Below, in pieces: positions 22,596 through 29,279 of a stretch of DNA of 31,764 nt. Positions within the stretch are counted from its first letter, which is position 1. The number at the start of each line of letters is the position of its first letter. The notes under the pieces are model-generated. The model was not told the DNA's origin and did no database searches. It saw only the letters and a program-made list of their open reading frames with translations. Source of the DNA: a virus. The translations under genes were made by a program, and so were the position numbers. Location of the stretch: positions 261 to 32,024 of IMG/VR virus record IMGVR_UViG_3300030116_002611; one strand, given 5' to 3'.

Positions 22596-22997
22596 TTAAT
22601 TGTATTGGTTAAACAAAACTTTTAGTTCATCTATCATTGTTTTGATACAAGAACCACAACTCGTTCTCTCTCTTCTTTGATTAAAAACTCTGTTGTATAT
22701 TGCAAGCAATTTGTTCTGGTCTGCTTGCTCCACTACGTTAACCTTCTTACTAAACCAATCAGTTAAGTAAGCATACTCCTCTTCTGTTAAACAGTTTACA
22801 TTTCTTCTTTTTAATAATGGAATCGCATTCATCTTTTGTTTGCGTTCTTCACAGCCACAGTCTTCTCCAGCAATAAACTTAACTGCCTTCTTAATTCCTG
22901 TAGCCTCTGTAACTTTCTCTACTAAGTCCCCTAAGCCTATAGTATTCTCCTTGTTAAACGATTCTTTCCATTTCTTGTAATTTTTCTTCTTAGCCAT
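22596..22997 (-). CDS. Cys-containing conserved phage protein
   Basis: A 133-residue protein with a basic N-terminus (MAKKKNYKKWKESFNKE). A segment GLGDLVEKVTEATGIKKAVK is followed by GEDCGCEERKQ, and later by SCGSCIKTMIDELK. Four Cys (CxC and CxxC) could bind a metal, although the two pairs are about 65 residues apart. The pattern recurs in Bacteroidota phages as I recall; the function is unknown. Its stop lies one base before the metallophosphoesterase start. Confidence 0.6.
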   Translation of the reverse strand: MAKKKNYKKWKESFNKENTIGLGDLVEKVTEATGIKKAVKFIAGEDCGCEERKQKMNAIPLLKRRNVNCLTEEEYAYLTDWFSKKVNVVEQADQNKLLAIYNRVFNQRRERTSCGSCIKTMIDELKVLFNQYN

Positions 22998-23001
22998 AAT
23001 A

Positions 23002-23565
23002 TTAAATTTTATCGTAATCTTTATTATAAAAATCTTCTACATCTTCTCTAAACTTCTCATAGATAATTTCTCTATGTCCTTTTACAGTATTGTATATACT
23101 GGACCTACCTATGTTTAATTCTTTTGACAATTTATCTAATGATAAGTCTGTAGTGAAATAAGCAATACATAGGTTTTTATTGTAAAAATTCCATGTATCC
23201 ATTTCATTTAAGATTCTGTTATAAATCTTTGTAAATGCTTTTTGCTCTTTCATATCCATACTAGCATAATAAGTAGGGTCTTCATATATTTCATCTACCT
23301 CATCATTTTCCATTATTTCAAAGAACGTATACTTGCTTCTTGCTCTTTTGTAATCTATATACATAGACTTCAATGTTAAATAGATATAAAATCTGTTAGC
23401 AGATTCTTTATTGTACATAACATTCTTTCCTTCTTTTAGCAACCTATCAATACGCACATACATCTGTTGAACAATGTCTTCTGCCATGCTAGGATTGCAC
23501 CCCATATTAAGAACCATCTTCAACCACAAAGAGTGATTCTTAGCAATCTTCTCTAATTCATTCAT
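23002..23565 (-). CDS. sigma-factor-like protein
   Basis: A 187-residue protein organised like a small (ECF-type) sigma factor. Residues 1-75 resemble region 2 (NPSMAEDIVQQMYVRIDRLL; YIYLTLKSMYIDYKRARSKY), followed by an acidic linker. Residues 141-165 form a region-4-like helix-turn-helix (LSLDKLSKELNIGRSSIYNT). Such proteins redirect host RNA polymerase to phage promoters. The candidate late motif CGTTATCAwart in this window is a possible target, but that is inference. It overlaps the RusA-like gene by four bases. Confidence 0.6.
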   Translation of the reverse strand: MNELEKIAKNHSLWLKMVLNMGCNPSMAEDIVQQMYVRIDRLLKEGKNVMYNKESANRFYIYLTLKSMYIDYKRARSKYTFFEIMENDEVDEIYEDPTYYASMDMKEQKAFTKIYNRILNEMDTWNFYNKNLCIAYFTTDLSLDKLSKELNIGRSSIYNTVKGHREIIYEKFREDVEDFYNKDYDKI

Positions 23566-23954
23566 ATACTTTTTATAAAAACTTCAACTCTCGGATTCTC
23601 TCTATCTACTTCTGTCGGCATTATTGTTTCTGTTTTTACAAAATCATCATTATCGTCTACCCAACAACCTAACTCTGTTATTGCATCTAATAAATATTTT
23701 GATGTTATACTTACGACATTCATCTTGTCTAGCTTAGTATTTCTAGCTTTATAAACTTTGTAAGTTATTTCTACTGGTGTTTTAATTGTAACACCTTTTA
23801 ATTGTTCTTTAACACTCTCTTTATATTTAATTTTCACTTTGTTATTTATATGAAAGTGTAAGTTCCTATATGTGTTCATGTTAACAAATATCTTTTTATT
23901 AGGTTTTGTTTTTCTCTCTAACATCACATATAAAGGACAAACAACTTTTATCAT
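23562..23954 (-). CDS. RusA-like Holliday junction resolvase
   Basis: A 130-residue protein with the RusA pattern: a basic N-terminal half (KVKIKYKESVKEQLKG) and the acidic active-site region KLDKMNVVSITSKYLLDAIT followed by LGCWVDDNDDF (the D-MN...LDA..DDD arrangement). RusA-like enzymes resolve recombination junctions in replication and packaging. The start overlaps the preceding stop (ATGA). Confidence 0.75.
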   Translation of the reverse strand: MIKVVCPLYVMLERKTKPNKKIFVNMNTYRNLHFHINNKVKIKYKESVKEQLKGVTIKTPVEITYKVYKARNTKLDKMNVVSITSKYLLDAITELGCWVDDNDDFVKTETIMPTEVDRENPRVEVFIKSI

Positions 23955-24103
23955 ACTATAGCGTTATCTATTCTCTGTATTAAGTAACGCAAATCTTCTT
24001 TCTCAAATACACCAGATATAGTTTCCTTATATGTTTTTAAGGTTAACTCATATCTAGTATCTTTTGTATTATCTAACTTATTTATTTTTACATCTATATT
24101 CAT
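23951..24103 (-). CDS. 50-residue hypothetical protein
   Basis: Starts MNIDVKINKLDNTKDTRYEL and ends IQRIDNAIV, with alternating beta-like segments. The ATG overlaps the ATPase stop (ATGA) and its stop overlaps the RusA-like start (ATGA), so the three are coupled. No domain is recognised. Confidence 0.65.
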   Translation of the reverse strand: MNIDVKINKLDNTKDTRYELTLKTYKETISGVFEKEDLRYLIQRIDNAIV

Positions 24104-24981
24104 AATTCATAATCTATTTTTCTATGTTTAACTTCCATTCCTTGTAGGTGGTCATATAAGTTTCCTATCACTACAGGATACCCATAATCGTTAACTTTAA
24201 AACTAAATGTGTCAAAAGGAAACCCTCTACTTCTTCTACACTTTACTGTTATCTGCTCAGTATGTACAGTATTTACCTCTAACTCTATTTGTGTTTCTGC
24301 TTTTTTCTCTAGTAAACTACCCAAGTGTCCTGTAGGTTTTGTAGTGCCGTAATTAGAATGTATTATCGTTACTATGTGACAATTGTAGACAGCTGTTAAC
24401 TGCATCAATTTTTGTACCACATTATTACTTTCTTCTAAATTATTTACATCACTTACTAAATCTGCTACACCATCTATAATAACAAGACCTGCTTTACCGT
24501 CATCTACTCTTTCTCTAAGCCAGTATTCTATAAATTCCAATCTGCTTTTATAACCTACTGTCCTTAAAGTAAAGGTAAAATAGTTGTCATCTTTTTCTGT
24601 ATTGTTCATATCTAAAACTCTTCTAAATACTTTTTGACAATGCCATTTACCTTGCTCTGTATCAAAGTGTAACAAGCATTTATTGCCTCTATGTCCTTTT
24701 ATATCGCCTCCAAATTTATTTGAGTCTGCAAGATAAACAGAAGCAAGTAGGCTAATAAAAAATGTTTTCTTTGTTTTAGGTGGTGCTTGTACAAAACTAA
24801 AGTTACCGTAAGTTCCTATCGGTATAGGATATGTTTCCGTTCCTTCTTTTGTAGTAAACTTTTTCTCCCCCATTGATATTGCAATAGGTGGATAGGATAT
24901 AGTTTCTGATGTGTCTAGGACGCACCCTTCCTCTAATGCCTCCATGACTATATTGTCTAGTGTTCTTTCTTCTAATGTCAT
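24100..24981 (-). CDS. RecA/RepA-like ATPase of the replication module
   Basis: A 293-residue ATPase. The P-loop is noncanonical: APPKTKKT (66-73), with Lys replacing the usual Gly before Lys-Thr, as in several Bacteroidota mobile-element ATPases. DTEQGK follows (108-112), then Walker B AGLVIIDGVADLV (D170) and a sensor segment VTIIHSNYG (His208). The helical C-terminus has basic residues. Between SSB/ERF and resolvase genes it probably acts as helicase or loader. There is no primase domain or zinc finger. It follows a terminator, so expression depends on read-through or on a promoter not recognised here. Confidence 0.7.
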   Translation of the reverse strand: MTLEERTLDNIVMEALEEGCVLDTSETISYPPIAISMGEKKFTTKEGTETYPIPIGTYGNFSFVQAPPKTKKTFFISLLASVYLADSNKFGGDIKGHRGNKCLLHFDTEQGKWHCQKVFRRVLDMNNTEKDDNYFTFTLRTVGYKSRLEFIEYWLRERVDDGKAGLVIIDGVADLVSDVNNLEESNNVVQKLMQLTAVYNCHIVTIIHSNYGTTKPTGHLGSLLEKKAETQIELEVNTVHTEQITVKCRRSRGFPFDTFSFKVNDYGYPVVIGNLYDHLQGMEVKHRKIDYEL

Positions 24982-24984
24982 AAT

Positions 24985-25010
24985 AAAAAAGGGAGGTCGT
25001 TAAACCTCCC
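24985..25010 (-). terminator. hairpin terminator between SSB and ATPase genes
   Basis: Perfect 7-base-pair stem GGGAGGT/ACCTCCC (24991-24997 with 25004-25010), six-base loop, and six T on the minus strand. It lies within 35 bases between two genes of the same module, so it may work as an attenuator that lowers ATPase expression relative to SSB. Confidence 0.85.
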
Positions 25011-25015
25011 AATTG

Positions 25016-25315
25016 TTAAAATGGTAAATCGTCTGTAGTTGCTGCTACTGCCTCTTTTTGAGGCTTGTCGCTAGTTGCTACTACGCAATTGCCGTCTGTC
25101 CAAACTACCTTTCCATTGCCAATATAGACTTTGTCTTTCTTAGCTTCTCTCTCTTCTTTTGTTTGGCTGTCAAACACTGCTACGTTCTGACCATACTGAT
25201 TAGTCTCGTCATTTACAGATAAAGTAAAGTTATAGTAAACTCCTTTTTTTCCTTCTACAAATTTCTCTTTCGGCAAATTCTGTAAGTTCAGACTAACGTT
25301 AATTAAACTACTCAT
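25016..25315 (-). CDS. ssb: single-stranded DNA-binding protein
   Basis: A 99-residue protein with an OB-fold-like N-terminal part (INVSLNLQNLPKEKF; YNFTLSVNDETNQYGQN) and the acidic C-terminal tip DDLPF, which in SSBs binds replication partners. It is shorter than bacterial SSB. It lies next to an ERF annealing gene and a helicase-like ATPase. Confident mainly from the tail and the context. Confidence 0.7.
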   Translation of the reverse strand: MSSLINVSLNLQNLPKEKFVEGKKGVYYNFTLSVNDETNQYGQNVAVFDSQTKEEREAKKDKVYIGNGKVVWTDGNCVVATSDKPQKEAVAATTDDLPF

Positions 25316-25333
25316 ATATATTAAATTTAATGG

Positions 25334-25783
25334 TTATAATAAATCAAATCCTTTAGCTTTTGTGCTAAAAGTTTTTTCTTTTCCATGCGTATTTGTCACA
25401 TCTGCATCTCTTGTATCGTCTATTAATAATAAACCATTGAGTGCATACTTTCTAGCATAGGAACTAGATGAGCCAAATGACTGTGATATATCCATACCCT
25501 TTCTATTAGGGTCTATACCAGCTTGTGCTGTTGCTTCCATCTTTCCTTCTGGACAATGTAAGACAGCTCTAGCCTGCACATAAGGTATACCACATACTTC
25601 TTTTACTTCATCTGTAATCATTAGTGACAAATCATATTTAGATAGCAATGGTTTTACTGCTTCTAATATATCTTCGCAACTTCTGTAATTGTATTTACCA
25701 AAGTTATTTCTTTGGTTTTTAGGAGCTTTAAGCTCTGTTTGTAAGAGAACTACTCTCTCATGAAATGTGAATTGTGTTTCCAT
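25334..25783 (-). CDS. ERF-family single-strand annealing protein
   Basis: A 149-residue recombination protein. The family segments are visible: FGKYNYRSCEDILEAVKPLL near residue 30, then IPYVQARAVLHCPEGK and SSSSYARKYALNGLLLIDDT with RDAD following. It anneals complementary strands, with SSB as its usual partner, which is encoded 18 bases downstream. The length is short for the family and there is no extended C-terminal domain. Confidence 0.8.
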   Translation of the reverse strand: METQFTFHERVVLLQTELKAPKNQRNNFGKYNYRSCEDILEAVKPLLSKYDLSLMITDEVKEVCGIPYVQARAVLHCPEGKMEATAQAGIDPNRKGMDISQSFGSSSSYARKYALNGLLLIDDTRDADVTNTHGKEKTFSTKAKGFDLL

Positions 25784-25991
25784 TATTATTATTTATTTGT
25801 TTATCATATTTAGCTTGCCACTTTGACAAGTTATCTTCTAACTCTCTATTTTCTATCCTAAGTGAATTAGCATAGAAATAGATTTCTGTTAATGCTTTCT
25901 TATATTTATTCTTGTTTTTAACACTATTGTTAATAAAGTACTTACTAACAAATTCAAAGTTCTTATAGAAATTAATTTCCTGCATTCTCAT
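25758..25991 (-). CDS. 77-residue hypothetical protein
   Basis: A basic, helical protein (MRMQEINFYKNFEFVSKYFI; KKALTEIYFYANSLRIENRE) with an Asn-rich C-terminus (NNNNGNTIHIS). It overlaps the ERF gene by 26 bases and the upstream coiled-coil gene by about 20. The start could also be the second Met (25985). No domain is recognised. Confidence 0.55.
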   Translation of the reverse strand: MRMQEINFYKNFEFVSKYFINNSVKNKNKYKKALTEIYFYANSLRIENRELEDNLSKWQAKYDKQINNNNGNTIHIS

Positions 25992-26103
25992 TTGTTAACT
26001 TTTTTATAGTGTTCTTAAGTTGTGTATTTTCTTTTTCTAGAATAGATATTCTTTCGTGTAGTGCTTCTATTCTAAGGTTTTTATAGTTTATTAAATCTTC
26101 CAT
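25972..26103 (-). CDS. 43-residue coiled-coil protein
   Basis: Starts MEDLINYKNLRIEALHERIS; residues 12-40 form regular heptads with I/L at core positions (ISILEKENTQLKNTIKKLTN), a short leucine-zipper-like helix. It is the first gene after the promoter at 26131-26161 and overlaps the next start. A small regulator or oligomer is possible. Confidence 0.65.
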   Translation of the reverse strand: MEDLINYKNLRIEALHERISILEKENTQLKNTIKKLTNENAGN

Positions 26104-26130
26104 TGTTATCTGTTTTTGTTAATATCTATT

Positions 26131-26161
26131 GCAATATACACAAAATTATTAATAAAACAAA
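26131..26161 (-). promoter_or_regulatory. Bacteroidota-type promoter of the replication operon
   Basis: Minus-strand TTTG, a 19-base spacer (TTTTATTAATAATTTTGTG), then TATATTGC. The spacing is exact and the GTGTATATT core is shared with the promoters at 17642 and 16631; the last two -7 bases deviate. It lies 28 bases before the first gene, directly after a terminator. Confidence 0.6.
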
Positions 26162-26166
26162 AAGAA

Positions 26167-26187
26167 GGGCAGAAAAATTTTCTACCC
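26167..26187 (-). terminator. terminator of the M15-like gene
   Basis: GGG-C-AGAAAA (26167-26176) faces TTTTCT-A-CCC (26178-26187) with one mismatch and a minimal loop; T-rich sequence follows on the minus strand. It lies 32 bases after the 126-residue gene and just before the next promoter. Confidence 0.65.
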
Positions 26188-26218
26188 TCCCAAAAACAAA
26201 AAACAATAATAAACAATA

Positions 26219-26599
26219 TCACCAAAGATACAATCCTCTTTCTTTCAAATCATCCGTATCATAATAAACCATATCTTTGGCTACTGCTATTCTCGTAACA
26301 CCTTCTAATATTAGAAGTCTAATTAAATCCATTCTCTTCTGTGGATTCAGTATTTTTATTCTTACGGCTCTACCTATTCTATGTGAATCTTTACTAGACA
26401 AGCCATATTTATTGGCATAAGCTGGAGTTGTATATCCTAGTAGTATGTTAAAGTTTCTTCTAGTTTTCTTAACTATTTTATCTAAAATATATACAGGTTG
26501 TCTTTCCATAAACTTATAGCCACTGCCTTTTTCATCTGGAGAATCAAACAAACTCCATTGCAAATAATCTAATCCTTCTATGTCTAAATCATCATGCAT
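26219..26599 (-). CDS. degenerate M15-peptidase-like protein, zinc ligands lost
   Basis: A 126-residue protein. It aligns by eye with the small phage M15 peptidases: FDSPDEKGSGYKFMERQ at the start, LLGYTTPAYANKYGL for the usual GYRTPEYN, DSHRIGRAVRI for SxHxxGxAxDI, and AKDMVYYDTDD for the final FxHxD. Only the first ligand His73 remains; Asp is Arg80 and the last His is Tyr112, and the GYRT Arg is Thr. It therefore probably lacks peptidase activity and may bind peptidoglycan or a partner. It is a single-gene unit between its own promoter and terminator. The ATG at 26599 follows a -7 box by three bases. Confidence 0.7.
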   Translation of the reverse strand: MHDDLDIEGLDYLQWSLFDSPDEKGSGYKFMERQPVYILDKIVKKTRRNFNILLGYTTPAYANKYGLSSKDSHRIGRAVRIKILNPQKRMDLIRLLILEGVTRIAVAKDMVYYDTDDLKERGLYLW

Positions 26600-26602
26600 A
26601 CT

Positions 26603-26610
26603 CAAATATA
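26603..26610 (-). promoter_or_regulatory. -7 box very close to a start codon, possible leaderless transcript
   Basis: TATATTTG on the minus strand matches TAnnTTTG exactly; then AGT and the ATG at 26599. Transcription would start at or near the ATG. The -33 region (CTTT) is weak. Confidence 0.4.
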
Positions 26611-26699
26611 CAAAAAAATAATTAAATAAAAAGTTGTTTAGTGAAAAATATTTTTTATAACTTAGCTTTTTATTAGAAACAAGATAAGTTTTCTAAATA

Positions 26700-26762
26700 G
26701 TTTGTGGTGTAGCCACACAGCGAAACCACAAAACACATAGCGTTATAAGTTCAATACGCTAT
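26700..26762. repeat. two inverted repeats with competing stems
   Basis: TTTGTGGT (26701-26708) pairs with ACCACAAA (26725-26732), but its TGTGG can instead pair with CCACA at 26713-26717. Separately, ATAGCGT (26737-26743) pairs with ACGCTAT (26756-26762) around a 12-base loop. They lie in the 168-base gap between holin and M15-like genes and could be operators or alternative RNA hairpins. Confidence 0.55.
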
Positions 26763-26773
26763 AATTATGTTCT

Positions 26774-27217
26774 TTATTTAATGGACTTAAATTTCTCTGC
26801 ACCTCTTGAACCATAATAAGCAACATAAACTGTAACAAGTAGAGATTTTAATAAGTCTACCCATGAGGTATCTATACTAAAGTCTATGTTAAAGCTATCT
26901 AATAATATTAAACATACCATAGATATAGTAAGAAAAATAAGTGTCATAGGTCTAGTATTCTTACTTAACCAGCTGTCACTAGCCATATCACTAGACCATC
27001 TTTTAGATACTTCTTGCATCTCTATAGAATCCATTTCAAGCAGTTTAAGAGCTTTTTCTTTGTCTTCTGGAGGTAAAGCATCATCTTTACTAATAACGTT
27101 CTTTAAAACGCCTAATAAGCCTTGATTTGGCAATGTATCACCTACTAAGTTTACTATGTCTGAACCTTTACTAGACAAGAACTGTCCTAATTTAGTATCT
27201 TTAAATTTTTTACTCAT
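26774..27217 (-). CDS. holin (3TM-type family)
   Basis: A 147-residue protein with a soluble N-terminal half and two clear membrane segments: PMTLIFLTISMVCLILLDSF (about 90-110) and WVDLLKSLLVTVYVAYYGSR (about 120-140), ending in a basic tail GAEKFKSIK. This is the layout of the phage 3TM holin family, which opens the inner membrane for the amidase. It lies downstream of the amidase in the same operon, coupled through the 47-residue gene. Confidence 0.75.
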   Translation of the reverse strand: MSKKFKDTKLGQFLSSKGSDIVNLVGDTLPNQGLLGVLKNVISKDDALPPEDKEKALKLLEMDSIEMQEVSKRWSSDMASDSWLSKNTRPMTLIFLTISMVCLILLDSFNIDFSIDTSWVDLLKSLLVTVYVAYYGSRGAEKFKSIK

Positions 27218-27353
27218 AATAAAATCTCCATTTTAGTTGTATAATAAACAAGTATATGTTTATTTCTTCATATTCATAATTTTCATCTGATGGAAAGTAA
27301 TTAAAACCTATGTTTAGACCATTAGGTAACAATAATATTACACTAAAATCCAT
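27210..27353 (-). CDS. 47-residue small protein between amidase and holin genes
   Basis: Starts MDFSVILLLPNGLNIGFNYF and contains NIYLFIIQLKWRF near the end; hydrophobic and aromatic. Similar short proteins occur in Bacteroidota phages as I recall. It overlaps the amidase stop (TAATG) and the holin start by eight bases. A membrane or lysis accessory role is possible. Confidence 0.6.
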   Translation of the reverse strand: MDFSVILLLPNGLNIGFNYFPSDENYEYEEINIYLFIIQLKWRFYYE

Positions 27354-27778
27354 TAGCACATATTACTTATATACTCATATTCTGCTTTCGCATCAAAACT
27401 TGGACAAGCTTTTGAACTAAAGTCTCTATGTCCATATATCTTAGCTTTTGGATATTGTTCTTTTAATTCATGTAATAAATCAACAATAGATTCTCTTTGT
27501 GCTTGTGTTCTAGTATCTTTAGGTTCTTTCATGTCTTTAGTCATCCCTCCTGAATAGGATAGACCGATAGAACAATAATTCTGACCTGAGCAATGTGCGC
27601 CTGTTCTTTCAATAGGTCTACCTTCTTGTAGTTCTCCATCTAGCTTTATATGAAAGTGATAGCCTACATCTGACCATCCTCTTTCTTCTACATGCCACTT
27701 TCTTATCTCCTCTATATCTACCTCTCTACCTTCTGGTGTAGCTGTGCAATGCACTATAATCTTTGTTATTTCTCTCAT
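27353..27778 (-). CDS. N-acetylmuramoyl-L-alanine amidase (endolysin)
   Basis: A 141-residue T7-lysozyme-like zinc amidase that cuts the glycan-peptide bond of peptidoglycan at lysis. Residues follow T7 lysozyme order: H10 in IVHCTATPEG, Y40 in VGYHFHI, H117 in YGHRDFSS, and K123 and C125 in KACPSFD; the zinc set is His-His-Cys. There is no signal peptide, so it needs a holin to cross the inner membrane, and one is encoded downstream. There is no separate cell-wall-binding domain. Its start overlaps the stop of the beta-barrel gene by four bases (ATGA). Confidence 0.9.
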   Translation of the reverse strand: MREITKIIVHCTATPEGREVDIEEIRKWHVEERGWSDVGYHFHIKLDGELQEGRPIERTGAHCSGQNYCSIGLSYSGGMTKDMKEPKDTRTQAQRESIVDLLHELKEQYPKAKIYGHRDFSSKACPSFDAKAEYEYISNMC

Positions 27779-28947
27779 AATCTAAAATTTAATCCTATAC
27801 TAGAGTTATATATCTTAGAATCCCAAAACTTGATATACTCTCCTTCCATAAACACTCCTAATGACCTAGACAACTTCCAGCCAAAAGATACACCAAACTG
27901 ATAATCTTCCCACTGCTCATGCTCAGAGTCATGTCTTAAACCACCTAATCCCCAGTTGTTTCTGTTAAGGTAGCTAAAATCTACATCTCCTTGTATATAC
28001 TTATGATAAGGTAATAAGTAACTACCATAAGCATGTAACCAAAAGTTCTTCTTATAATGATAAAAGTCAAAACCTACTACTGGTGATAACACACCAAAGT
28101 AATCTAACTCATCCCATGCCTCGTTGTTAAAGCGATTCATAAGACTTGCAAATACTGTATCTCTAAACTCTAAATCACTATTAGCAACTATGTGTCCTTG
28201 TGGATTTATCCAATACCAGTCAGATACTTCATTACCTAATTCGTCTACTTGATTGTAGTAGATGTCATCAAAGCCATATAAGAATCCTAACTCATACCAA
28301 TAATTAACTGGAAAACCATCTTCATCTGTTTCGTTTAGCCATATCTCTATAGGATTGTAACCATAGGGTCTTTGGTGTGTTCTATAGATTGCTCCTGCAG
28401 ATATACTAAACTTCTTTCCTAAAGGTAACTTAGCTCTAGCTTCTGCTGATTGATAATTAAAGTCTACTCTACCTTGCTTTCTACTCTCTACTTTTACCAT
28501 ATGGTATTTACCACTATGCTTGATAAAGTATCTGTGGTTGTTAAACACATCATCTCTAGACCTTTCTTTCTCAAAGTGAAAGGTGTACTCTAAACCACTT
28601 ACAGGAGAGTTACTAGCTGATAAACCTATGTTGTTTTCTGTGCCATCATAGTAATGCTTTCCTTTCATCTCATAATCAAACCTTGCAATTTTGCGAATAC
28701 CAAAGCCATAACGATAATCAAAGTCATAGTAGTCTGTTCCATCTACTACAACAGGAACATCATATAAACCACCATCAGGATTTGTTCTTACAAAGTAATC
28801 CTTAGGTTGTTCTTTAGGATTATCAATATCTCCTGCTATGTATATAGTACTATACTTAAATAAGTCTTTGTATATCTTCTCAAACAGGTTTTGGGATGTA
28901 GCTTGCGTTGCTACAAAAAATAAAATTAAAGCTATTATTGTTCTCAT
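27775..28947 (-). CDS. predicted outer-membrane beta-barrel protein with signal peptide
   Basis: A 390-residue protein with a signal peptide (MRTIIALILFFVATQATS, cleavage near residue 18-19). The mature part is rich in Tyr, Phe, Trp, Asp and Asn, with alternating strands such as LSASNSPVSGLEYTFHFEKE, VGFDFYHYKKNFWLHAYGSY and FGVSFGWKLSRSLGVFMEGE. The last residues (SSIGLNFRL) end in a strand with Phe, typical of outer-membrane barrels. It lies in the lysis operon directly upstream of the amidase. Possible roles are outer-membrane disruption at lysis or receptor masking. A soluble periplasmic beta protein is the alternative. Confidence 0.6.
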   Translation of the reverse strand: MRTIIALILFFVATQATSQNLFEKIYKDLFKYSTIYIAGDIDNPKEQPKDYFVRTNPDGGLYDVPVVVDGTDYYDFDYRYGFGIRKIARFDYEMKGKHYYDGTENNIGLSASNSPVSGLEYTFHFEKERSRDDVFNNHRYFIKHSGKYHMVKVESRKQGRVDFNYQSAEARAKLPLGKKFSISAGAIYRTHQRPYGYNPIEIWLNETDEDGFPVNYWYELGFLYGFDDIYYNQVDELGNEVSDWYWINPQGHIVANSDLEFRDTVFASLMNRFNNEAWDELDYFGVLSPVVGFDFYHYKKNFWLHAYGSYLLPYHKYIQGDVDFSYLNRNNWGLGGLRHDSEHEQWEDYQFGVSFGWKLSRSLGVFMEGEYIKFWDSKIYNSSIGLNFRL

Positions 28948-28949
28948 AA

Positions 28950-29279
28950 TTAAAATTTACTGTCTATTATTTCTTCTATTTCTTCCTCTATTTGTTGTAT
29001 TGTATCCTCTGGAAGTTTAAGAGATATGCCAGATTCTACTCGCATAACCTCTTCTTCATTGTAAAACAATATAATTGTAGGAATATATTTTATGTCATTC
29101 TTCTTAAAGTCTTGAGCATGCTTAGACATATACAATGTCTTTACATCATAGTCTTTAAATACCTTTAAAGATATTTCACTGTCTTTTACAAACTCTGCAC
29201 TATACTGAATGACTTGTATATCAGCTTGTGCAAATGTGGCACATGTCCACAAAAAAGCAACCATCACACATAATCTCAT
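28950..29279 (-). CDS. secreted thioredoxin-fold-like protein without CxxC
   Basis: A 109-residue protein with a signal peptide (MRLCVMVAFLWTCATFAQAD). The rest looks like a thioredoxin fold: a first strand QVIQYSAEFVKDSEI where WCxxC would sit, then KYIPTIILFYNEEE with the cis-proline of the fold, and an acidic helical end. The only Cys residues lie in the signal peptide, so redox activity is unlikely. It lies two bases before the barrel gene's start, so the two secreted proteins may work together. Confidence 0.55.
   Translation of the reverse strand: MRLCVMVAFLWTCATFAQADIQVIQYSAEFVKDSEISLKVFKDYDVKTLYMSKHAQDFKKNDIKYIPTIILFYNEEEVMRVESGISLKLPEDTIQQIEEEIEEIIDSKF

Noticed and set aside
23956-23968. 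Reverse-oriented GATAACG near the RusA-like start as a further copy of the late motif
   Set aside because: It is the opposite orientation, lies within the coding sequence of the 50-residue gene, and lacks the abutting ATG arrangement.
24803-25012. 69-codon minus-strand frame over the start of the ATPase gene
   Set aside because: It overlaps the ATPase coding region in another frame, begins inside the terminator stem region and shows no conserved-looking segment.
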